From Bugula neritina (Eukaryota > Bryozoa > Gymnolaemata > Cheilostomatida > Bugulidae), in assembly GCA_964035545.1 (NCBI GenBank), contig OZ037766.1:26952673-27014672 (forward strand): 62,000 nucleotides of DNA. Direction: 5' to 3'. The position numbers were made by a program, and so were the translations under genes. A model generated the notes under the pieces. The model saw nothing but the letters and a program-made list of their open reading frames with translations. It was not told the DNA's origin and made no database searches. Of this stretch, positions 31,486-52,848 are shown piece by piece; the first letter of the stretch is position 1; each line of letters starts with the position of its first letter.

Positions 31486-34400
31486 TTAGATACAGGCTTC
31501 TATTGCAGCATTATACACCTGAGTGTTATCTGAACATTCAGGCTTTAATATCATGTGAACAACTTCTCCAACATCGTTACTCTTTGCAGCAATAAACCTG
31601 TTCAAAATAGTACAGCATTTATTTTATATACTTCAACTAATCTAAAACCAGGCTTTGTTATGCCTTTTCTGACATTATCAATAGCCAGCTGGTGTTTAAA
31701 CTTTTGACCTAGTACATGGGGCTTAGTATAGACCCGCACTTTAACTCCCATGCTTTAGAAAATAATCAAAATGCATTGCAAAATTGTTATTAAAAAAAAT
31801 ATAAAACTAATATAATTATTTCTGTTGTTAAATTGAATGAAACTTACAGGGGGTCATGATTCAGAACAAAAATTTCTAACAGATGAGCCAAATCACATCG
31901 GTGCAATACGGCATTTATTTTCTCTTTTAATTTAGCTGGAATCTCCTTTGTTTCTTCAAAAAAGAATGTGTCAGTTGGCCAATAGACTGTCAGCTCATCA
32001 CCATCACAGGAATAAGTAAGTTTAACTTCAGAGGAGATAGCAGAATCTAGCAAAAGAAATGTTACAATATGCTCACTTTACATGGAAAGAGAAAAATGCC
32101 AATATTTCATACACCACTACAAATTATAAATGGTTGTCATTGTGCAAACAATATTAAGATTGTGTTAATTATCAAGCCATCAATTACCAGAAAAAGAGGT
32201 TAAATAGCCAATTATAGTGACAGTATAGTGTACAGCTTTGATATATTTTACTAGAGGGTAAACAGTGATAAAGTGTACAACTGACCGTTCTCAAATATTC
32301 TGTTGAACTGACTTCTCTTGGCCCGCAACATGGACTCAAAAACTGTGATTTCAGTAACATTCTTTAAAGCTGAACATGTAGCATCATACATAGATAGCAA
32401 CATCAGTCTTCTAGCAATTGAAGACTCTGTATAGCAGGAAATTATAAACTTGCTTAAATTCACTTATAACTGATCATATACAGTCATTAGTAAAAATTTC
32501 AAGATTTATATAGATATTTAGAAATATAAAATGCGATTGACAATACTTTTTACTGTGACATAATAAGGACAAAATCGAGTGTTGTGCTTTTTCATGACTT
32601 GGTGAACTCCTGCAGGAACAGATATAGCAGACTGGTCAGAAAGACTGGCTTCCCCAGTAGATTTTCCAGGAGTGAGATAAGCCGTGATGTTTTCAAAAGG
32701 ACACCACTTTGGCCGGTTGATTCCTATAAGATAAGAAAAAAATATTTTAAAACTAAAGCAATTTTTATCAAGTTAACTCAATTCTTTTCTATTTTTCTAA
32801 AATTTAGTGAAAGCCTCTTATTATTAGTAAGTTTGAAAAAGCTAATAGATCATTCATAGCTTCAGTATATTACAAATAATATATGAGAAACAAACTCAGC
32901 TACCATCTAAAAAAAATTCTGTTGATTTTTAACTTTCTGAGTCGTTATATGAAGACATATATATCAAAATGATAGATGCTTCTTATTAAACATTTGCTAC
33001 TACTGGGATTCGAACCCGAAATCTCCGGGTTACAAGCAGGCACGCTATGATTACACCACAGGGTACACTAGGTAAACTCAACACTACACTTCTGTTACTC
33101 TGATGTATAGTCATTAAATTGTGTAAACAGTTTTATAGCTGATCAGTAGTTCCACATTTTGAATTAATATGCAGAAATCAGTATACTTTAGCGTAGCTTT
33201 TTTACAATTTACAAGTTGTAAGAGTATACTGAAATGTTAACTATACAGACCACTGAACTTATAAATGTCATTGTCCATTCCAACATACAGGTCATCTCCA
33301 ATTCTTAACAAAGATCGAGGCTTAGATGGCAGTTTGCTACTAACTGTACAAGGATTTTCTCCATTAAAACAGACAGGTCCTACCACCTGGTCATTGAAAT
33401 CTATCAGTCGAAGTGTTTTAGAAGAATGCTCAGCAACTAAAAGAAAGTTGGACCCTACATCTGCCAGCTCATGAAGATGGTGAAACTTAGAGTCTTGAAA
33501 GGTGCCACCAGCATTGCCTGTGGAAGTGGAGCCAGCAAGCTTAGTAACAGTAGCAGAGCCATTATTAAACCAGCTAACTTGTGAAATGAAACCGTCATTT
33601 GCTACTAGTAGCTTGTTTTCTTTCCATGCCAGGCCTTTTGGGTCTTTAAAACCAGTTGAAATGACAGTCTCTAACTTTCTGGTGCTTATATCTATAGACC
33701 TCAATGCGTTGTTACCTTTATCAGTAACTAACAGCTTGTTTGGGTTTCTGACATCTTTTTCCACACTGTAGGGGTAATAAAGTTTCCCAATACCTACTTC
33801 ACCATCAGCAAATCCTCCAACACCACAAGTTCCAGCCAAAGTTTGTATGTTGTTATCTATTTGGTTGAAAACTTGTATGCAGTTTTTATAATGCATTACT
33901 ATTGCAACGTGTGTGCGGTTGATCTGTTTGAATCCAGTTACTTTAAAAAGATAATCTAATTTAGAAGTTGTTTGACCATCAGTGGTTCGAAGTTCACTTA
34001 GATCACTGAAAAGAATACTCCCGTCATTTCTGTACAAGTCTAGCTCCATGTGATACACATAGGAAGAAGAACTTGCAAACTTTACTGATTTGTTGAATGA
34101 CAGACTGTAAAAAAATATTATATTGAAAAGGTAGTTGCTAACTAGTGTTGATTACTTGCTTTATTCACCAGCTTGAACTAAACTTCAAAGATCAGAATAT
34201 AAATATAGATTTGTCTCACCTTGACCAGGACGCAACGCAAGAGTCATTCGCCAAAATAACATTTTCGGTCACCTGAAAGTAGCCAACTGCCATCATTGCT
34301 CAACAGTTAAAGAATAAGCCTAGGGCCACACTGTGCGTATTTTCGCATGCGAACATTGAAACCACAAGTAGCAAAGGTGTCCACTGTAGCGTCAGTGATG

Positions 34401-35349
34401 CGTGATAAATAAAGCTTTCATTTTTAAATAGCACTCGCTTTCATTAAAACGCAATTTACTGGAATTTAGCACTAAAATAATGAAAGTGGGCTCGCTGAAT
34501 ATCTACCAGCCAATTAGGTGACGACGACAGAGCCGATTCGCACTTGCGTGGAGAATGCTGAGCGACAAGTGCGAATGTTTTCTCAACGCGTACAGTGGAC
34601 ACCTTTGCTACTTGTGGTTTCAATGTTCGCATGCGAAAATACGCACAGTGTGGCCCTAGGCTAAGTTAAAATAAAAGTGGTAGTACAGCCTTGCCAATTA
34701 GAGTCTTCAATAAATACACAAAGTTTTTTAATTTTATAAAGCTTCAAACACTAGTGAGTTTTTTTAAAGAGTCAGCCAATCTGCAAATCTTTTTATTGTA
34801 GAATGCAAAATAATTTGCAAAGCAGAAAAACTTTATGCAATTTAGCATTTTCTCTAAAATTCTTTGTTGGAGAACTAAAATCAATTCACCCTTTAATGGC
34901 AAGTATATTTTATTGCGTGTAGGACATGTAATCTGGTTGAAAGGTAGGCTACGGAACAAATGAAAAACATTACATATATCAAAAAGTAGCTTCATGTAGC
35001 TATAAAAGCTTTCATGGATTTTTCAATAATATCTTATATAGCTTTATTACTACAATAGGCATAATATGAATATACAAAAAATTCCATTTATTATTTACAC
35101 ATAACTGCAGATATCTGATATTAACTTTTACAGTATCAGGATTGTTTGGATTTACACTGGAAAAATTGCAAAATTGAGTATATGTTATATATGCAAACAA
35201 TGATATCATAATAATGACTGCAAATTTGAAAGGTCCTCATAATTATTTCTTATTTGTAGTATAATATGTATTGCATATTAATACTTAGCACTTACCAAAA
35301 ATGTTAGGAATCCGAAAATAAGAAGCACTTTTAAAAAGTTTTGTTCCAT
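31486..35349 (-). CDS. Secreted NHL-repeat (six-bladed propeller type) protein with novel C-terminal domain
   Basis: Seven minus-strand exons: 35296-35349 (ATG), 34220-34272, 33251-34104, 32547-32723, 32286-32426, 31848-32046, 31486-31597 (stop TAA). Total 1,590 nt, 529 aa, phases consistent. Residues 1-25 (MEQNFLKVLLIFGFLTFL...) are a signal peptide. About residues 70-320 show NHL-type repeats: LAGTCGVGGFADGEVGIGK, then LYYPYSV...LLVTDKGNNALRSID, GFKDPKGLAWKENKLLVAND, FHHLHELADVGSNFLLVAEH, KPRSLLRIGDDLYVG. The C-terminal 200 residues have paired Cys (WCPFEN, RFCPYY, ATCS, YSCDGDELTVYW, RCDL, PECS, EACI) and match no family I recall. The exon 3 donor (G|GTCTGT) is weak; another downstream donor or the stop TAA at 33,237-33,239 (short isoform) is possible. 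A MITE sits in intron 2. Confidence 0.82.
33000..33062 (-). pseudogene. tRNA-Thr(UGU)-like sequence, decayed tRNA or SINE head
   Basis: On the minus strand an A-box-like TGTGGTGTAATCATAGC, an anticodon-loop-like CTTGTAA and a perfect B box GGTTCGAATCC lie in tRNA order. The anticodon and acceptor stems do not pair well, so it is unlikely to be a functional tRNA. It lies in intron 3 of the NHL gene. Confidence 0.55.
34318..34661 (-). mobile_element. 344-bp MITE, PIF/Harbinger-like, copy 2
   Basis: Same ends and length as copy 1 at 7,810-8,153, in opposite orientation, with perfect TAA duplications at 34,315-34,317 and 34,662-34,664. It lies in the intron between exons 1 and 2 of the NHL gene. 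Confidence 0.85.
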
Positions 35350-36252
35350 AATATCAAAATATTTATTGTAAATGTAGAAAATAACTACAAATTTACTCTA
35401 TAATACAGATGTGCAGCCTTTCTCTCTGATATATTTGAACAGTGTGACAGAGCTGATAGAGTTGGTATGTTCGACAAATGAAAGCATCCAAAATATATTA
35501 TAGTGGCTCTAGTATCAATATAGACTTAGATCATACATGTATATCAATAATATAAATGTGACAGTAATTGACTGCACCCGTAACATTAGACATTAGAATA
35601 TATAAAAAGTTCTAATGTTTTGTCATGCTAATTTGGCTACCATAAAATGCATACATTTTAAAGGCTACACTATTTTGTTGTGATGTTTCTATCTTTAGCC
35701 ACAGAAAAAGGGAATTTGTATAATTTGCCACAAAAGGAAATAAATAATCAAAGACTACTCTCGCAATTACTGCTTTTTTTTACGTACAAAGCATAAAAAC
35801 TCAGAGACTATCGAATTTGAAACTGATAATCTAGCTGCCAACTAATTTGCATCACAGGAATATATGACTCAAGAGTCAACATGTATTGGGGATGCACACA
35901 GCTGGAATCATTACTCCATATTCCCAGCAAAGAAATTTCGGCTGTATCTTTCTCTTCATGATTTTCCTATTATACAAGCAATAATTACAACTATGAAAAA
36001 GAGAATAAAACATGCAAATGTGTAAACCGCTAACGTATAGCCATCGAGATTATAAATTGTTAAGCAAAAAACAAAACTATTCATGGTGATGAAAATGTAT
36101 TATATAGATTCTCTCTGCTGCTGAGTTGTTGTTTGCTAGTATATCCTATCTGATGTACTTCAAGTTTTTTCTTTCCAAACAAAATTTTTCTTTGTGTAAA
36201 AATTATAAATTTTTAGTAATGCGGACACTAGCTTTTAGTGAGCAGTGAGGGT
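35350..36252. other. Upstream region of NHL gene, nothing recognised
   Basis: No exon or repeat was recognised between the NHL gene start and the duplicated exon. Confidence 0.4.
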
Positions 36253-36364
36253 TTAGATACAGACGTCCCTTACAGCATTATACACCCGTGTGTTATCTGA
36301 ACATTCAGACTTTAATATCATGTGAACAACTGCTCCAGCATCATTGCTTCTGGCAGCAATAAAC
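36253..36364 (-). pseudogene. Duplicate of the NHL gene's last exon
   Basis: The 112-bp segment has the same length, acceptor (TTTTGAACAG), frame and stop as the last exon at 31,486-31,597. It reads FIAARSNDAGAVVHMILK... to ...VCI stop, still open, with nine or so amino-acid changes. No partner exons (propeller, Cys-rich) were found up to the microsatellite at 37.2 kb, so it is an isolated exon copy: a relic of a tandem gene copy or an alternative terminal exon that is out of order. A shorter echo (about 36,505-36,545) contains GTGAACAACTTCTCCAGCGT. Confidence 0.7.
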
Positions 36365-37187
36365 CTGTTCAAAAGAGATATACAACATTAATTTTATACA
36401 TTTAAACTAATCTAAATTGAATTTCATTTAAAATCTCCATTCCCATGTTGAACCCCTTACAGCAGCAGTTTCAATTGAAGGATTGTGCCGACCACTATTC
36501 TAACAGGTGCAGATAATGTGAACAACTTCTCCAGCGTCATTGCTACAAACTTTTCATTAATTAATTAATGTAATTAATTCTAATTTTAAAAATTTTCACA
36601 TTTGATATCAACTAAATAAGTTCAACTCAAATAATATATATATGAAAGCATGTGCTGAAAGAGAACAAAAATTCTCATAGCATAAAAATGACATTTTGAG
36701 TGCCAAAAATATGCTGGTATAAACAACAGTCTTGCTGTAAACAATTTCTAGATAGCAACAAGAAGCACATTTCCGGGACATGTTGATAACATTTCAACAC
36801 AATTTTGTTACCAGATATTATATATGAACCAATATAAAATATATTTATGCAGACATAAAAACTTGTAAACAACATAAAGTTCTTTTCATTTTTTCTCCTT
36901 AATGAACCAATTAGTTCTCATATAAAACTTATGTGAACATTTTCTGATGCATTTGCAGAAATATTACGAATTGTGTAAAAAAATTAAAACCATGCATATG
37001 ATATCATTATATACATACTTACCCGAAACATAGAAAAATATTTTAATTCAAATGCATGCATATAGATCAACAAAATGATACCCTGTTGTAACAACAATAA
37101 ATAGCTTGCTTTTTTAAACTTTTTTTAGGCCAATAAAAAATTAAATTGTGAGGCGATGGAAAAATTGCGCTGCAATTAACTACTTGT
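36365..37187. other. Intergenic, AT-rich
   Basis: Apart from the partial third copy of the NHL terminal exon near 36,505-36,545, nothing was recognised. Confidence 0.4.
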
Positions 37188-37317
37188 CAGTGTGTAAGTG
37201 TGTGTAAGTGTGTGTATGTGTGTGTATGTGTGTGTATGTGTGTGCGTGTGCGCGTGTGTGCGTGTGCGCGTGTGCGCGTGTGCGCGTGTGTGTGTGTGTT
37301 GTGTGTGTGTGTGTGCG

Positions 37318-37388
<71 letters not shown>

Positions 37389-37482
37389 GTGTGGTGTGTG
37401 TGCGTGTGTGTGCGTGTGTGTGTGTGTGTGTGTGCGTGCGTGTGCGTGCGTGTGCGTGTGCGTGCGTGCGTGTGTGTGTGCG

Positions 37483-37513
<31 letters not shown>

Positions 37514-37520
37514 ATGGAGT
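37188..37520. repeat. Long GT/GTGC microsatellite
   Basis: About 330 bp of (GT)n interrupted by GTGC, GTAT and GTGGAGT variants. Open frames in all phases of both strands are artefacts of the repeat. Confidence 0.95.
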
Positions 37521-38598
37521 GTGAAAATTTGTTTATAGTAAAGAAGTGCAACACGTAGTTTGCCATTCAGTCACGGTCAGGCATTATTATAGTAGTATTG
37601 TTCAAATAAAAATGTCAACTAAAAGTTGTTTATGTCTTATTCACTGAAATTTGTTACATGATTTCCTTCACCATAGACAATTTATGCCTTCAATAATATA
37701 TGTGATCACAGCACAAGACAATGTCTTGTATAAATCGTGGTTTGTGTTGATCATAAAAATGTGGGTAATAATATTATTTAAACATAACACATGAACTAAT
37801 AGAACCATGTTGCACGTTCACTATTCAAGTGCCAGAGAAACTGAAATAAAACAAATCTGCTGGTATGATTAAAACATAATTTATTTATGGCAGTCTAAGG
37901 ATTTATGCAAAGTAAAGAGAATAGCAGAATGCAGCTGAGTTTTAAATGAAAAACAGGTATTTGATATATAATATCTTAAAAAAGAAGATGTTCTCTTGCC
38001 TTAAGTTTTATATTAGATTTACATAACATTGATAACAAAAACTGTGTGAAAATAATTTATATTATAATATGTTGCTTATATGCAATTATATTCACACAGT
38101 TGTTGTAATCATTTTTTTATGTAAATTCAATACAAAGCTGAAATAAGAAACTAACTACTACAGTGTCCTATAGCTGATGAATGAAGTATGCAAATACATT
38201 GCTGCTGCTGGAAATAATATTACAGTATTCTGAATTAAATGAAGAGCTGTTTCAAGTAACCAGTATAAAGTCATTTAGAAAAAGGTCAGATGAAAAAACA
38301 TGTGGAGTACATATATAAAAAATAACACATGATTTATGGTATATGTAATATATGTGTAATTCATAATATGTGTAAGGTTTGTTATACGGCTTAATATTTA
38401 TGGCTTGTTAAAGAATAATAGTAGCTTTGACAATTTAGAAAATTATATGCTTAGAAACGTGTAATTTTTGTCTCATTGTAGCCTGTAGGGTGTATATCGT
38501 AATGCAACATGCAATGTAAATTGCATAACAGTATGAATGAAAAACACTAGTTGAAACAAATCTTATTTTTATTTGTGGTATAAGAGACAAAGAAAATA
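37521..38598. other. Intergenic / 5' flank of transporter 2
   Basis: No gene seen. A short inverted repeat AACTGTGTGAA (38,040-38,050) / TTCACACAGTT (38,091-38,101) is present. Confidence 0.4.
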
Positions 38599-41500
38599 AT
38601 GGATACAATTGAAGTAAGCAGAAAAGAACAAACACCGAGTAAGTTTGGAAATTTCATTATCTTATTATTATTCTTATTCTGTTATGACATTTGTAACTGA
38701 TCTAAGGTACTACTGGTATTGCTTAAAAATATCAGGGAATGAAAACTTTACAAAGTTATGTCACACAATCAAAAACAAAAAGACTTGAAAGACTTTTTTA
38801 AATAATTGTGTTCTTATAGGCTGTTTAATCAAATTATAAACACCTGAAAAATGAGCTTAGACAAAATTCTACAACAAAAATTTTCTAATTTGCCAAGTTA
38901 GAGAAAACTACTCTATTGGATATTTCATGTTTAAATTATATAAGCATTAGCTACTGCTGTTACAGATGTGAGTTGTGAGAACATAAAGGATGTGAATAGT
39001 TCATCCTACCAACTAGACAAGGGATACTCATGGGTTATCTTTCTCATTGGCTTCTTCAACCATGTAAGAGTGTCATTCAATTTACTTTTTCAGACAATGA
39101 TACAAATAACTCAGACTAAATTCTCACTCTACAAAATTTTACATTATTTAATTTTGCTGCATATATATGGAGTGAAACACTGGTGATAAAATTGATCACT
39201 TTATAATATGTTATTATTTGCTTTTGCACTGTTGATTATGTCTATGCTCCACTAAGGTTGCTGGAGTTGGAACGGCCTTTTCTGTAGGGGCCTTCACACC
39301 TGTTCTCTTAGAAGAGTTCCCTCACAGTAGGGAGGCTGTTGGTTTAATTGGCTCTCTACACATTGGATTTACCTTGTTTGCAGGTAAAGCTTGTCATATG
39401 AAAACAGGTACGCAACATATAGAATGTTTTTTACCAATCTAAATTCTTTAATGTTGGTTTATTATATTATTAAGAAATTTAGGAGTGACAGTTTTAAGTG
39501 AGCAAACTCTTGTTTTGTGAAATTTTGTTGCAACACCAATTATGAAGATTTCCTGCAAGGAGTTTTATACAACACTAAAAATAATTTTAATTAGAAAGGC
39601 TTGTGCAATAGTTCAGCAAAAAATTGTTTTACTGAAGTTTTTACCTAAATGAATTTTATATTGGAAAATTTCCCTAAATGCTTTGATAAAAGGTCTCTTT
39701 ATGGTAAAGCAAGCCTTACAGATAATTGAAGTTATGTTCTCAATTATACTTCACCAAGTGACAAAGCAAACATTTTAATATTGTCATGTTGTTCAAACTG
39801 TTGGGAAAATGCTAAAAAGGAGAATTTATTTCCATAAATATAACTGTCATATTGTCAATAATAACAAATGAGTGTTTATCTCCAGGGCCAATGGCTGGAG
39901 TGCTGGCTGGTAAGTTTGGTTACCGGAAGACAATAATAGGCGGAGCTGTATTAGCTGCTGTGGGCGTGGCCTCAGGAGCTGCAGCTGCTGACGCATGGAT
40001 TTTATGTATGACTGTTGGAGTTGCAGGAGGTAATTCCTATATACTATTATTAGTTACAGTAGATTTATCAAACTATTGGGAAATATAATTAATGACTTTT
40101 TAAAAGCCGTTTTATAACTATATAAGTTGGATGTTTTAAGAATTATAATAGCTAAAGCATCAAGATCAGTTTGAGTTTAAAATATGGTAACCATGTGATA
40201 GTGATTCAAATACTACTACAAATAATCAATTGCATAAAATAATCAATCTTAAAATATCAAATACACGTTTTAATGATTATTAAGAACAAATAAAATAAAC
40301 TATAATAGCTGTCTGCAAAAGACTACATGAGTCAATATCATCAAAACGATTTTTAACATATTTTAGAAAATTAACTTTTTTATAAATATTGGTGGTTGTT
40401 TTAGGCACTGGCATCTCCTTTGTTTACATTCCTTCAACTTCAATAGTCGCGGCTTTCTTTGAAAAGTGGAAAACTGTAGCGCTGAGTGTTTTTGCTGCTG
40501 GCATTGGGTTTGGTACGATGGTGATGCCTTTGTTTATGAAATGGGCTATTGAAGAGTATGGCTGGAGAGGAGCCTATCTCCTAATAGCTGGTCTGTTTTA
40601 TTGAAAATATTTTACTTCTATCTTATTGAACTTTGTAACTGTAGTATTGGTAAATGTCATTTACACACACACGCACACACACACAAGCACAGTCACACGC
40701 ACATACGCACGCACACACACGCACATGCATGTACACGCACGCACACGCACACACACGCATGCACACGCACACGCTCACACCAAGTTAACTTATCAAATTT
40801 GTTAAATCAAAAAAGCATTATAAGTAATACTAGTTTTTGTTTTATTTTCAGGTGTCATACTGCAAGTAGCTGTGTCTGGAATGCTTATTTTACCCACTCC
40901 ACAACTCTCCACCAATCAGAGAGAAAGATCACAACTGACAATTAAAAAGGAGTTGTCTACACTTTGTAACTGGCGATTTAACCTTATTTTAGCAAATTGC
41001 GTTTTGTTTGGTCTTGGAGCTGGCATTGTTTTTGTTTTCTTAGCTGAGTATGGTCAACAGAAAGGTCTTTCTAGTTTTAAAGCTGTTTATCTAATATCCA
41101 TCCTTGGCATTGGGAATGCAATAGGACGCTTTCTTAATGTTCTTACAAACTTATCCCAGGCCAATCCTGTTTATGTTTACATCATTTCTTGTGCTCTCAG
41201 TGGTGTAACTGTGTGTTTAATGAACATAAAAGTTTCAAACATAGAAAGCTGTTTTTACCTTCTCGCCACGACATCAGCTCTATATGGACTGCTCTATGGC
41301 GTTCAACTGGCAAATCTTGCAGCCGTAGCCAGCTGTTTAAGTTCTGAGATCTTACTAAACTCAGCATTCGGCTTGGTGTCACTGTTTAATGGAATTGGAT
41401 TTATCTTTGGCTCTCCAGTTGCAGGTAAAGTATTCATATATTTGGTTAACTTGTTATTTTACAGGTTTATGTTACAATAGTTTGCAGTTTGTGCTTTCAT

Positions 41501-42199
41501 ATGTTAGCAACAATATAATCAGAAAATACTCATACTTATATATAAAGCATTTGATTTTGTGTGTCATTGAATATAGCAGTTTCCATTTAATTGCTTTTAC
41601 AAAGTTTCTTGAAAGCCAAGTCTGTAGAAAAATCCACAATTTTAGCATATGACTAATAAGACTTCCTTGTGTTATAAGATATACCACATTTGTTATGCAG
41701 ATTGTGGAAGCTTGCAGGAAAAACTTACCTAAAAACAGTTTACTTTAACTTATATTAAAGTATGACAGCTATACTAAATGCCTTGGCATTTAGTTTAGCT
41801 GTCATAAAACTGCTAATTATTTGGAATTTTAAATTTTTGTATTTTAAATGATTATTTTTCTAAAATACTTTATTTTGCTCTATTTAGCTTTATTTTGCAT
41901 GTGTGTACATATATGATCACAGCAAGGAAAACACCGATGAATTTATTTTGTCAGCTTTTTCCTAAAAATTCAACTGAGTTTTGATTATTGTTGATAGTAT
42001 ACTCTTAAAGACTATTGCTTGTATAAATTGTAGCCTTAAAAAAATTTGTTATATTATTTTTTTCTACAGGTATATGCATTTTATTTTTATAGCTACTATC
42101 CTGAGTGTTGGAAATGTGAGATTTGAAATACTGAATTATTTTGCTGGAGGTGTCACTATCATGGCAGGAATAATTGTAGTTCCTATCATTCTAAAATAG
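38599..42199 (+). CDS. Monocarboxylate-transporter-like (SLC16) membrane protein
   Basis: Seven plus-strand exons: 38599-38638 (ATG), 38966-39063, 39257-39383, 39886-40029, 40405-40590, 40852-41424, 42093-42199 (stop TAG). Total 1,275 nt, 424 aa, phases consistent. The N-terminus has the SLC16 signature DKGYSWVIFLIGFF before and in helix 1; helix 4-5 region reads YIPSTSIVAAFFEKWKTVALSVFAAGIGFG, and helix 8 has GIGNAIGRFLN with the conserved Arg. About twelve membrane segments with a short central loop (STNQRERSQLTIKKEL). Members move monocarboxylates or related organic anions across the plasma membrane; the substrate here is unknown. In the last intron an upstream acceptor (42,069) leads to an immediate stop, so the acceptor at 42,091-42,092 is preferred. 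The exon 5 donor is the unusual G|GTCTGT. Confidence 0.9.
40660..40780. repeat. CA/CGCA microsatellite in intron 5
   Basis: ACACACAC and CGCACACG runs in the intron before exon 6 of transporter 2. Confidence 0.9.
41761..41806. other. Near-perfect 22-bp hairpin in intron of transporter 2
   Basis: TATGACAGCTATACTAAATG plus CC (41,761-41,782) pairs with 41,785-41,806 at 21 of 22 positions across a 2-base spacer TT. It stands out against the AT-rich intron. It may be a recent foldback insertion or a structured RNA; it is shorter than typical microRNA precursors. Confidence 0.7.
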
Positions 42200-43146
42200 A
42201 CCCCAGCAGAATTCAATCTACAACTATGTTCATTGGGTGAATTTGGTTATTATTACATTTTAACTACATTTTTAAAAACTCATCTTATCCAAAAAGATAA
42301 GCTGAAAAGTGCTGGCAGTGTTTCAAAAAATTAGATTCAAATTATTGCCAAAAAGTTTAAAAGAACTTATGCAGCCTTCTTTAAATTTATCTAAAAAAGG
42401 TCTTTTTATAGCATGAAGTAATATTTGTATGGTCTTTAAAATTAAAATGTTTTTTCAACTCCTTTCCTGCTTTGAACAAGTAGTATTACAAATTTATGAT
42501 TTAATCAGTAAAACAACTGAAATAGTGTACATTAATGAATGACTTATAATTGGTACAAATTTATTTATTGTGCAGCTTCTTTAATTGCTTCATTTTGTGT
42601 AAAAAAGTGCTACATTTATATCTTGGTTTATGAATGATTGGTGTTTGTAAAACTATATCAGAAATGAATCTATATTACTTTAATTTATTTATTTTTAATT
42701 TTTATCAAAAATATTTTCTATATCTGCACTATATATATCATAATAAATATTTTTGAGTAAGCCCAAAACCTTTTTTATTCAATTTTTGCCAAATAATAAT
42801 AGCATTTGCAATTAATAATTGCAATTTATGGTGCCTTACTACAAATAAACCATTGAAAATAACAGAATAAGTAAGTCAACAACGACAATGAATAAATGTT
42901 CAACAATATTTTTATTTAGAATTTGATATTTAATTTACATAAATAACTAATTGAATGTATAAAAAAGGAGATATAAGGTAAAAGCATTGGGTTTTAATAT
43001 CAAACAGAAGCAACTTGATACATTTGTATATCATAAAAAGATTAATTAAGTAATTGCATTTGACTTAAATGTAAATGATGTCAAAACCAAAAATTTCTAA
43101 AGTTTATAATATTAATTTAATTAGGTTATGCTACGTTTTATCCTTT
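42200..43146. other. 3' flanks of convergent genes
   Basis: 947 bp between the stop of transporter 2 (plus) and the stop of the ErbB-like gene (minus). It contains several AATAAA-like signals on both strands (for example AATAAA 42,743-42,748 plus; TTTATT 42,911-42,916 for minus). No kinase-like or other coding sequence in either orientation. Confidence 0.55.
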
Positions 43147-52621
<9,475 letters not shown>

Positions 52622-52814
52622 CTTTGATTTGCTTTGTTGTTTGGTAATACTGAATTGATCTAAATTAAATTTAAAGCCACATTTTTAGCATCAGTTAATT
52701 ATTCTTTATTTTTTAAACATTTATTTATGAATCAAAGCGAAAATTACTCTAAACAAAAGTTGCTATTTTTAGCAAGTGACTCATTCACATTGTATTTTGC
52801 TTTGAATACTTACA

Positions 52815-52848
<34 letters not shown>

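Noticed and set aside
37180-37566. Several long open frames on both strands in the GT microsatellite
   Set aside because: They are repeats of Cys-Val or His-Thr produced by the (GT)n tract, with no splice or start context.
42200-43146. Hidden kinase exons downstream of the ErbB-like gene
   Set aside because: No open stretch with kinase motifs (Gly loop, HRD, DFG) was seen on the minus strand here or in the minus strand of the neighbouring transporter gene.
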